Source: Streptacidiphilus neutrinimicus | GTDB taxonomy: Bacteria > Actinomycetota > Actinomycetes > Streptomycetales > Streptomycetaceae | Direction: 5' to 3' | DNA: 42,716 bases | NCBI RefSeq assembly: GCF_000787815.1 | Contig: NZ_BBPO01000058.1 | Location: forward strand, 1-42,716 | In this document: positions 13,685 to 20,673 of the stretch, piece after piece | Layout of the letters: each line of letters opens with the position of its first letter | Position numbering within the stretch: position 1 is the first letter of the stretch | Position numbers and translations under genes: made by a program | The notes under the pieces: generated by a model | What the model saw: the letters and a program-made list of their open reading frames with translations, nothing else | The model's database searches: none | What the model was told of the DNA's origin: nothing

Positions 13685-16243
13685 TTGAGCGACACGCCGT
13701 CACGTGAGGCCGCCGAGCCGGCCGCGTTCACGCCCGAGGGCGGTGCGGATGCCGTCATCCCGCATCCGGCCGGGGAGGTGCGGCTGCACGCCACGTCGCC
13801 CAACCTGTCGGGTCACGGCGAGCCGGGCTCCGTCTACGACTACATACAGGTCGCCGCCTTCTCGCTCGACGGCGACGGGCTGATCTCCCAATGGAGCGAC
13901 CGTGCCGCCGAGTTCTTCGGGCTGCGCGCCGACGAGGTGGTCGGCGCCGACCCGGTGACCACCTTCGCCCCGCGTGAGCTGTGGCGACGCGGACGGGAGC
14001 GGATCGAGGAGACCCTCGGCGGCAAGGAGTGGGTCGGCACCGCGCCCTACCGCGACGCGGACGGCCAGGAGCGCGTCGCCGAGCTCTACCTGATGCCCGC
14101 TCGTGGCCACGACGGACGCCCCGGCGTCGTTTGCCTGGCCGTGGACCTGCGCAAGCTGCGCGCGATCGAGACCGAACTGGCCGCCTCGGAGGCCGTCTTC
14201 GGCCAGGCGCCGACGGGGTTCGTGCTCTTCGACCGCGAGTGCCGCATCCGCCGGGTCAACGACAGCTTCGCCGAGGTCCTCGGCCTCCCGGCGGAGGACC
14301 TGGTCGGCCTCGCCCCGGTCGACCTGATGGCCCCGCGCGACGCCCTCCGGCTCGGCCGGGCCGTCGCCGACGTGCTGGAGAGCGGCGAGCCGGTCGTCGA
14401 CGTGACCTTCAGCGGAGTGCTGCCGACCCGCGGCAGACGCCGCTGGTCGATCTCGCTCTACCGGCTGCTGAGCACCGGCGACCGCCCCATGGGCGTGGCC
14501 GGGCAGGTCGTGGACGTCACCGGCCGGGCCCGGGCCGAGCGCGAGGCCGCCAGCGCGCGCCGCAGCCTCGCCCTGCTCAACGAGGCCAGCCGCCACATCG
14601 GCTCGACCCTCGACCTGGAGACCACCGCCCGCGAGCTGCTCGACGTCACCGTGCCCGGCTTCTGCGACGTGGCCACCGTCGACCTCTACAACGCGGTGCT
14701 CACCGCCGACGCGGAGGGCCGCCGGGTCGACGACGGCGACGGCACCGGCGAGCTGCGCCGCGTCGCCTCGGCCAGCACCGTGCACCACGACGCCGCTCCG
14801 ACGCACGAGGCCCCGTCCACCCCGGCCGCGGAGGTCGGCGGCGCGTTCTGCTACCCGCCGCGCTCCCCTTACGCCAAGGCGCTGCGCACCGGCCGCAGCC
14901 TCACGCTGATCGGCCCCGGCAACCCGGACCCCAACCCGCTGATCCACAGCGCCATGGTGGTGCCGATGGTCGCCAGGGAGAAGGTGCTCGGCCTGGTCCA
15001 GCTCTCCCGCGCCAAGGGCAGCGAGCCCTTCGACGCACGCGACGTCGCCATCGCGACCGAGCTGGTCGCGCGGGCCGCGGTGTGTATCGACAACGCCCGC
15101 CTCTACCGGCGTGAACACGAGCGCGCACTGATCCTGCAGCGCTCCCTGTTGCCCCCCGGCAACCCCGAGGCCTCCGGCCTGGAGATCGCCTGCCGCTACC
15201 GCCCTGCCGGGAGCGGCACCGAGGTCGGCGGCGACTGGTTCGACGTCATCCCGCTGCCCGGCAACCGCACCGCGCTCGTCGTCGGCGACGTCATGGGCCG
15301 CGGGCTGCGTGCGGCGGTCGCCATGGGCCAGCTGCGGACGGCGGTGCGCACGCTCTCCCTGCTGGACCTCGACCCCGCCGACGTGCTGACCCAACTCGAC
15401 GAGATCGCCCGCGGGTTGTCCGCCGACCCGGAGTCCGACGGCGGCGAGTCGGGCGAGCTCTACCTCGCCACCTGCGTGTACGCCGTCTTCGACGCGGTCA
15501 CGCGCCGCTGCACGATCGCCAACGCGGGCCACCTCCCGCCGGTCGTGGTCGACCCCGCGGGCGGCGACAACCCGGCCCTGATGCTGGAGGTCCCCGAGGG
15601 CCTGCCGTTGGGCGTCGGCGGCGAGCCCTTCGAGGAGGTCACCGTCGAGCTCCCGGACGGCGCGCTGTTCGGGCTCTACACGGACGGGCTGGTCGAATCC
15701 CGCAAGCACCAGCTCGAGGACGGCCTCTCCGCGCTGCGCTCCGCGCTCAGCGGCCCCGAGCGTCCACTCGAAGCCCTCTGCGACCAGTTGCTGACGGAAC
15801 TCGACCCGCACCACGGCGAGGACGACATCGCCCTGCTGATGGCGCGGGTGCGCGCCCTGCCGAGCAACTCCGTCGGGGACTGGGTTCTGCCCTCCGAGCC
15901 CACCTCGGTCGCCCGCGCCCGTGAACTGGCCTGCGGCTGGCTGCTCGCCTGCGGCCTGGACGAACTGGTCGACACCGTCGAGCTGCTGGTCAGCGAGCTG
16001 GCGACGAACGCGCTGCGGCACGGCCGCGGCGACATCCGCGTGCGCCTGCTGCGGGACTCCGTCCTGGTCTGCGAGGTCTGGGACAACGGCTACGCGCAGC
16101 CGCGCCAGCGCCGCGCCCGCGACACGGACGAGGGCGGCCGCGGCCTCCAGTTGGTCAGCCTGCTGGCCGACCGCTGGGGGAGTCGCCGGACTCCCAACGG
16201 CAAGGCGGTCTGGTTCGAACTCGGCCTCCCCGCAACCCCCTAG
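13685..16243 (+). CDS. PAS-PAS-GAF-SpoIIE (PP2C) phosphatase with HATPase domain, paralog 2
   Basis: The 852-residue protein repeats the domain order of its upstream neighbour. A PAS begins DYIQVAAFSLDGDGLISQWS, followed by a second PAS ending VVDVTGRARAE, a GAF, a PP2C phosphatase with EVGGDWFDVIPL (Asp 517) and GDVMGRG (Asp 535), and a HATPase with ELATNALRHG (Asn 775) and DEGGRGLQLVSLLADRWG. The TTG start is supported by AGGAG ending 7 bases upstream. The two proteins align along their whole length and share VGGDWFDVIPLP and QLRTAVRTL-like strings, so they arose by tandem duplication. The 236-base gap (13449-13684) argues for separate promoters. Differences in PAS and GAF imply different signals. 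Confidence 0.9.
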   Translation: MSDTPSREAAEPAAFTPEGGADAVIPHPAGEVRLHATSPNLSGHGEPGSVYDYIQVAAFSLDGDGLISQWSDRAAEFFGLRADEVVGADPVTTFAPRELWRRGRERIEETLGGKEWVGTAPYRDADGQERVAELYLMPARGHDGRPGVVCLAVDLRKLRAIETELAASEAVFGQAPTGFVLFDRECRIRRVNDSFAEVLGLPAEDLVGLAPVDLMAPRDALRLGRAVADVLESGEPVVDVTFSGVLPTRGRRRWSISLYRLLSTGDRPMGVAGQVVDVTGRARAEREAASARRSLALLNEASRHIGSTLDLETTARELLDVTVPGFCDVATVDLYNAVLTADAEGRRVDDGDGTGELRRVASASTVHHDAAPTHEAPSTPAAEVGGAFCYPPRSPYAKALRTGRSLTLIGPGNPDPNPLIHSAMVVPMVAREKVLGLVQLSRAKGSEPFDARDVAIATELVARAAVCIDNARLYRREHERALILQRSLLPPGNPEASGLEIACRYRPAGSGTEVGGDWFDVIPLPGNRTALVVGDVMGRGLRAAVAMGQLRTAVRTLSLLDLDPADVLTQLDEIARGLSADPESDGGESGELYLATCVYAVFDAVTRRCTIANAGHLPPVVVDPAGGDNPALMLEVPEGLPLGVGGEPFEEVTVELPDGALFGLYTDGLVESRKHQLEDGLSALRSALSGPERPLEALCDQLLTELDPHHGEDDIALLMARVRALPSNSVGDWVLPSEPTSVARARELACGWLLACGLDELVDTVELLVSELATNALRHGRGDIRVRLLRDSVLVCEVWDNGYAQPRQRRARDTDEGGRGLQLVSLLADRWGSRRTPNGKAVWFELGLPATP

Positions 16244-16303
16244 CGGCGCGGCCAGGCCGAGCTTTCGTTCCCGCGGGTGGGTGCGGGTGGGTGCACTGCC
16301 TGG

Positions 16304-16399
16304 GGCGCGGGGAACTGCGCGAGAACCACCCGGTGCGGATGGCCCAGCGCGTTGAGGACCATCCGCGTGTCAGTGGCTGGTCGCGCAGTTCCTCGCGCC
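16304..16399. repeat. Streptomycete REP-like long stem-loop
   Basis: GGCGCGGGGAACTGCGCGA (16304-16322) pairs with TCGCGCAGTTCCTCGCGCC (16381-16399), one mismatch in 19. An inner stem, GCGGATGG / CCATCCGC, sits inside. GGGGCGCGGGGAACTGCGCGA is familiar to me as a dispersed intergenic sequence in Streptomyces (from memory). It follows the stop of the second phosphatase gene and may end its transcript. Confidence 0.7.
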
Positions 16400-16412
16400 T
16401 CCTGATGCGGTT

Positions 16413-16524
16413 GCCCCCCTGAGGGTGGTCGCCCCCTGAGGGGTCGCCACCTCAGGGGGCCGCCACCTCAGGGGATCGCCACCTCAGGGGGCCACCACCT
16501 CAGGGGGCCGCCACCTGAGGGTGG
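16413..16524. terminator. 16-bp tandem repeat forming alternative terminator hairpins
   Basis: Five tandem 16-bp units (16445-16460, 16461-16476, 16477-16492, 16493-16508, 16509-16524) have the form CGCCACCTCAGGGGGC with small changes. Just left of them GCCCCCTGAGGGG (16431-16443) is complementary to the CCTCAGGGGGC core, so it can pair with any of the first four units. The array lies between convergent genes and ends 5 bases past the sdhB stop, so it probably serves as the transcript end for both. Confidence 0.75.
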
Positions 16525-16528
16525 TGCC

Positions 16529-17296
16529 TCACCCCCGTCGTAGGCCGATCTTGCTGCCCAGCCAGACCAGCGGGTCGTACTTGCGGTCGACCGCCCGTTC
16601 CTTGAGTGGGATCAGTGCGTTGTCCGTGATCTTGATGCCCTCCGGGCAGACCTCCGTGCAGCACTTGGTGATGTTGCAGTAGCCCAGCCCGTGCTCCTCC
16701 TGGGCCGTGGCCTTCCGGTCGAGGCCGGAGTCGGAGGCGGCGTCGAGGGGGTGCATGTCCAGCTCGCCCACGCGCATCAGGAACCGCGGGCCGGCGAAGG
16801 CCGGCTTGTTCTCCTCGTGGTCACGAATCACGTGGCAGGTGTTCTGGCACAGGAAGCACTCGATGCACTTGCGGAACTCCTGCGAGCGGTTCACATCCTC
16901 CTGCTGCATCCGGTACTCGCCGGGCTTCACGCCCTGCGGCGGGATGAACGAGGGGATCTCGCGGGCCTTCTGGTAGTTGAAGCCCACGTCCGTGACCAGA
17001 TCCCGCAGCACCGGGAAGGTGCGCATCGGGGTGATGGTCACCGTCTCGCCCGGCGGCAGGGTCGACATGCGGGTCATGCACATCAGCCGCGGCCGGCCGT
17101 TGATCTCCGCGCTGCAGGAACCGCACTTGCCGGCCTTGCAGTTCCAGCGGACGGCGAGATCGGGAGCCTGGGTCGCCTGGATGCGGTGGACGACGTCGAG
17201 CACCACCTCGCCGTCGTTGACCTCGACCTGGAAGTCCGTCAGTTCCCCGCCCTCGGCGTCGCCGCGCCAGACGCGGAACGTGGCCTCGTAGCTCAA
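16529..17296 (-). CDS. sdhB: Succinate dehydrogenase (Sdh1 type) iron-sulfur subunit
   Basis: The 255-residue protein has an N-terminal plant-ferredoxin-type domain with [2Fe-2S] ligands Cys53, Cys58, Cys61 and Cys73 (CKAGKCGSC ... LMC). The C-terminal domain carries CIECFLCQNTC (144-154) and C207/CC212-213/CP217 for the [4Fe-4S] and [3Fe-4S] clusters. It passes electrons from SdhA to the membrane subunit. The start is TTG at 17296, overlapping the sdhA stop as TTGA, so translation is likely coupled. It is the last gene of the operon. The cluster signatures and neighbours match the mycobacterial Sdh1 rather than the classical sdhCDAB set. Confidence 0.94.
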   Translation of the reverse strand: MSYEATFRVWRGDAEGGELTDFQVEVNDGEVVLDVVHRIQATQAPDLAVRWNCKAGKCGSCSAEINGRPRLMCMTRMSTLPPGETVTITPMRTFPVLRDLVTDVGFNYQKAREIPSFIPPQGVKPGEYRMQQEDVNRSQEFRKCIECFLCQNTCHVIRDHEENKPAFAGPRFLMRVGELDMHPLDAASDSGLDRKATAQEEHGLGYCNITKCCTEVCPEGIKITDNALIPLKERAVDRKYDPLVWLGSKIGLRRG

Positions 17297-19281
17297 TGCT
17301 CCGCTCCGTTCTCACTCTTCTTGTCGGCGTCCGCGTCCGCGCGCTGCGGCGGGAGGTCCGCGTCCGCGCCGGGCAGCTCGTCCTCGGTCAGGTACTTCTT
17401 GAGCTCGTCGATGCCGAACAGGCCCAGCAGGTCCTCGCGGATGGACGGGTTCTCCTTCCGCTGGAGGACGATCGCGCCCTCGCCGGGAACGGGCTTGTCC
17501 GCGAGCGAGCAGGCGAGCAGCACGCGGCGCCACTCGGGGGCCATCGCCGGGTGGTCCTCGCGGGTGTGGCCGCCGCGGCTCTCCTGGCGCTCCAGCGCGG
17601 CGCGGGCCACGCATTCCGAGACCAGCAGCATGTTGCGCAGGTCCAGGGCCAGGTGCCAGCCGGGGTTGAACTGGCGGTGACCCTCGACGCCTGCGTTCAC
17701 GGCCCGCTCGCGCAGGACCGATAGCCGCTGGAGGGCCTCCTCCATCTCGCCCTCGCGCCGGATGATGCCGACCAGGTCGTTCATCGACTGCTGCAGTTCC
17801 TGGTGCAGGCCGTAGGGGTTCTCGCCGCCGTCGGCCGAGAAGGGCGCCAGCGCCTCCTCAGCCGCCGCGTCGATCTGCTCCTGGTCGACCACCGGGCGGC
17901 TCTCCCGGGCGGCGTCCGCGTACTCGGCTGCGTGCAGCCCTGCCCGGCGACCGAAGACCAGAAGGTCGGACAGGGAGTTGCCGCCCAGACGGTTGGAGCC
18001 GTGCATGCCGCCGGCGACCTCGCCGGCCGCGAACAGGCCGGGCACGCAGGAGGACGCGGTGTCCGGGTCGACCTCGACGCCGCCCATGACGTAGTGGCAG
18101 GTCGGACCGACCTCCATCGGCTCGGCGGTGATGTCGACGTCGGCCAGCTCCTTGAACTGGTGGTGCATCGACGGCAGCCGGCGCCGGATCTCCTCCGCGG
18201 GCAGGCGCGTGGAGACGTCCAGGAAGACGCCGCCGTGCGGGGTGCCGCGACCGGCCTTGACCTCGCTGTTGATGGCGCGGGCCACCTCGTCGCGGGGCAG
18301 CAGCTCCGGCGGGCGGCGGTTGTTGGCCTGGTCCTGGTACCAGCGGTCGCCCTCCTCCTCCGTCTCCGCGTACTTCTCGCGGAAGACGTCGGGGATGTAG
18401 TCGAACATGAACCGCTTGCCGTCGCTGTTGCGCAGCACGCCCCCGTCGCCGCGCACGGACTCGGTGACCAAGATGCCCTTCACCGACGGCGGCCAGACCA
18501 TGCCGGTCGGGTGGAACTGGACGAACTCCATGTTGATCAGGTTCGCGCCCGCCAGCAGCGCCAGCGCGTGGCCGTCGCCGGTGTACTCCCAGGAGTTGGA
18601 GGTCACCTTGAACGACTTGCCGATGCCGCCCGTGGCCAGGACGACGGCCGGCGCCTCGATGACGAAGAAACGCCCCGACTCGCGCTGGTAGCCGAAGACC
18701 CCGCTCACCCGCTCGCCCGTGGCGGAGCCGCCGAGGCCAGGAGCCTTCAACACCCGGGTGACGGTGTACTCCTGGAAGACCTTGATCCGCGCCTCGTAGT
18801 CGCCGTGCTCGCGGAAGTCCTCCTGCTGCAGGCTGACGACCTTCTGCTGCAGCGTGCGGATCAGCTCCAGGCCGGTGCGGTCGCCGACGTGGGCCAGGCG
18901 CGGGTACTCGTGGCCGCCGAAGTTGCGCTGCGAGATCTTGCCGTCCTTGGTGCGGTCGAAGAGCGCACCCCAGGTCTCCAGCTCCCAGACCCGCTCGGGG
19001 GCCTCCTTGGCGTGCAGTTCGGCCATCCGCCAGTGGTTGAGGAACTTGCCGCCGCGCATGGTGTCGCGGAAGTGCACCTGCCAGTTGTCCTGGCCGTTGA
19101 CGTTGCCCATGCTGGCCGCGATGCCGCCCTCGGCCATCACGGTGTGAGCCTTGCCGAAGAGCGACTTGCAGATGATCGCGGTCCGCCTGCCGTGCTCGCG
19201 GGCCTCGATCGCCGCCCGCAGCCCGGCGCCGCCGGCGCCCACCACCACCACGTCGAAGTCGTGGCGCTCCACCTCGGTCAT
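17293..19281 (-). CDS. sdhA: Succinate dehydrogenase (Sdh1 type) flavoprotein subunit
   Basis: The 662-residue protein begins with an FAD-binding Rossmann motif, VVVVGAGGAGLRAAIEA (11-27). The flavin-linking histidine is in KAHTVMAEGG (His46). Substrate-site motifs FVQFHPTGM, VRGDGGVL, GPTCHYVMGG and the FAD loop GGMHGSNRLGGNSLSD are present. It oxidises succinate to fumarate at the inner face of the membrane. I recall near-identical blocks in M. tuberculosis Rv0248c (KSLFGKAHTVMAEGG, TEEEGDRW-like, EVKAGRGTPHGGVFLD), supporting the Sdh1 assignment. The ATG has AAAGGA about 9 bases upstream. The last 30 residues are a charged, Asp/Ala-rich tail. Confidence 0.95.
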   Translation of the reverse strand: MTEVERHDFDVVVVGAGGAGLRAAIEAREHGRRTAIICKSLFGKAHTVMAEGGIAASMGNVNGQDNWQVHFRDTMRGGKFLNHWRMAELHAKEAPERVWELETWGALFDRTKDGKISQRNFGGHEYPRLAHVGDRTGLELIRTLQQKVVSLQQEDFREHGDYEARIKVFQEYTVTRVLKAPGLGGSATGERVSGVFGYQRESGRFFVIEAPAVVLATGGIGKSFKVTSNSWEYTGDGHALALLAGANLINMEFVQFHPTGMVWPPSVKGILVTESVRGDGGVLRNSDGKRFMFDYIPDVFREKYAETEEEGDRWYQDQANNRRPPELLPRDEVARAINSEVKAGRGTPHGGVFLDVSTRLPAEEIRRRLPSMHHQFKELADVDITAEPMEVGPTCHYVMGGVEVDPDTASSCVPGLFAAGEVAGGMHGSNRLGGNSLSDLLVFGRRAGLHAAEYADAARESRPVVDQEQIDAAAEEALAPFSADGGENPYGLHQELQQSMNDLVGIIRREGEMEEALQRLSVLRERAVNAGVEGHRQFNPGWHLALDLRNMLLVSECVARAALERQESRGGHTREDHPAMAPEWRRVLLACSLADKPVPGEGAIVLQRKENPSIREDLLGLFGIDELKKYLTEDELPGADADLPPQRADADADKKSENGAEH

Positions 19282-19302
19282 GAAGTTGTTCCTTTGGGTC
19301 TC

Positions 19303-20139
19303 TTAGAAGAAGCGCGGGTCGCTGAAGGCGCCGGTCGCCAGCAGGTACACATAGAGGTCGGCCAGGCCCACGCTGAAGAGGGAGGCCCAGGCCAGTTGCA
19401 TGTGACGGGCGTTGAGCTTGCTGACCCAGGTCCACAGCCGGTACCGCACGGGGTGCTTGGAGAAGTGCCGCAGCCGGCCGCCGACGATGTGCCGGCAGGA
19501 GTGGCACGAGGCCGTGTACGCCCAGATCAGCGAGACGTTGACGAGCAGCACCAGGGTGCCGAGGCCCATGTGCCCCCAGTGGCCCTGTGGGTCGCGGAAG
19601 CCGAGAATCGCGTCCCAGGTGAGGATGCCGGCCACCGGGATGGCGACGTAGAAGAAGTACCGGTGGATGTTCTGCAGGATCAGCGGGAAACGCGTCTCGC
19701 CGCTGTACTTGGCGTGCGGCTCGGCCACCGCGCAGGCCGGCGGGGAGGACCAGAAGGACCGGTAGTAGGCCTTGCGGTAGTAGTAGCAGGTCAGCCGGAA
19801 GCCCAGTGGGAAGATCAGCACGATCAGCGCGGGGGACAGGCTCCACCAGCCGCCGAACAGCGCCCAGTCCGCGCCGCCGGCCATCTTGGGGCAGTTCGCG
19901 GCGAGGCAGGGCGAGTAGAACGGGGAGACGTAGGGCGCGGCGTACGAGGTGTGCAGGCCGAAGAAGGCCCGCCAGGTCGAGTACCCGATGAAGAGCAGCA
20001 GGCCTGCGGCGGTCACGGCCTGGGGGAGCCACCAGCGGTCCAGCCGTAGATGCCGTTGTGCGATGGCCGCGCGCCCAGGGGAGTGGACCCCCCGACCGGT
20101 GCTGTCCGCGGCCTCGGGGGGCCTCGTCTCCGTCGTCAC
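19303..20139 (-). CDS. sdhC: Succinate dehydrogenase (Sdh1 type) membrane anchor subunit
   Basis: The 278-residue protein has about five transmembrane helices (for example VTAAGLLLFIGYSTWRAFF, ALIVLIFPLGFRLTCYYY, YFFYVAIPVAGILTWDAI, LGTLVLLVNVSLIWAY and a final LFSVGLADLYVYLLA). Conserved histidines (HRY, CHSCRH, RHM) could bind haem. In the Sdh1 class this single protein anchors SdhAB and passes electrons to menaquinone. The frame is open far upstream, but GTG 20139 is preceded by GAGGA and starts VTTETRPPEAAD. The CxNCP loop near the first periplasmic segment and CHSC near the fourth helix are unusual cysteine pairs. Confidence 0.88.
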   Translation of the reverse strand: MTTETRPPEAADSTGRGVHSPGRAAIAQRHLRLDRWWLPQAVTAAGLLLFIGYSTWRAFFGLHTSYAAPYVSPFYSPCLAANCPKMAGGADWALFGGWWSLSPALIVLIFPLGFRLTCYYYRKAYYRSFWSSPPACAVAEPHAKYSGETRFPLILQNIHRYFFYVAIPVAGILTWDAILGFRDPQGHWGHMGLGTLVLLVNVSLIWAYTASCHSCRHIVGGRLRHFSKHPVRYRLWTWVSKLNARHMQLAWASLFSVGLADLYVYLLATGAFSDPRFF

Positions 20140-20201
20140 TGCTGTTCCTCGTCCTCTCCTGGGCGGTTCCGGCCGGGCGTCGGCGCCGGATCGTCTTCCG
20201 G

Positions 20202-20435
20202 TCAGTGGCGGTGCCCGCCGATGCCTTCGTCCTCGGCGTCGTGCCACATCGCGGGGTCGTACTGCTCGTCCGACACCTCGATCGGGCTGCTGCGCTGTTC
20301 GGGCGCGCCGCACGGTGGCAGGCAGGCGCGCAGGCGGGCCAGCGCGAGCCGGGTCTCGTCGACCGCCCGGTCGAGCTCGGTGAGCCGTCGGTGGGCCTCC
20401 GCCAGGGCGGTGGGATCGATCGTGTTCGAGGGCAT
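20202..20435 (-). CDS. Small acidic protein preceding the sdh operon
   Basis: The 77-residue protein starts MPSNTIDPTALAEAHRRLTE and continues LDRAVDETRLALARLRACL, a likely helical pair or short coiled coil. It then has CGAPEQRSSP and an acidic, His-containing tail (MWHDAEDEGIGGHRH). GGAGGGGAGC lies just upstream of the ATG. It is first in the Sdh1 operon, 62 bases before sdhC. A small conserved hypothetical (Rv0250c) occupies this position in mycobacteria; homology is not established here. The function is unknown; a regulatory or assembly role for Sdh1 is possible. Confidence 0.6.
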   Translation of the reverse strand: MPSNTIDPTALAEAHRRLTELDRAVDETRLALARLRACLPPCGAPEQRSSPIEVSDEQYDPAMWHDAEDEGIGGHRH

Positions 20436-20469
20436 GACTCAGCTCCCCTCCACGCGCATGGGTATTCGA

Positions 20470-20490
20470 TTCCTGATGTTCTGTCAGGAA
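20470..20490. promoter_or_regulatory. Palindrome upstream of the sdh operon
   Basis: TTCCTGA / TCAGGAA with a 7-base spacer, 34 bases upstream of the 77-aa gene start and divergent from the lipoprotein gene. It is a candidate operator in the sdh promoter region. It does not resemble the Rex site TGTGAACGNNTTCACA. Nothing else was seen in 20436-20673. Confidence 0.45.
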
Positions 20491-20673
20491 CGCGCGGAAG
20501 CGAGTGTGGCCCCGATCGCCCTCACCTGAAAAGGCTTTGCTCACGATTGGCGGATTACGCCTCCGCGGCGCGCGCCCCCGCTCGGCGCAATCCGCTGCCC
20601 CGATCGGGTGGCTCCGGGGCCTCTTCCGACGTGTCGTCAGGCATACGGTGGCCCCAGGTCCTTGAGTGGCGGG

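Noticed and set aside
16445-16524. Possible CRISPR array (regular short repeats)
   Set aside because: Units are 16 bp with no spacers and complement a neighbouring stem, which fits a terminator-like tandem repeat; no cas genes are present.
20470-20490. A Rex redox-repressor site at the sdh promoter
   Set aside because: The palindrome TTCCTGA-N7-TCAGGAA does not match the TGTGAACG/CGTTCACA form.
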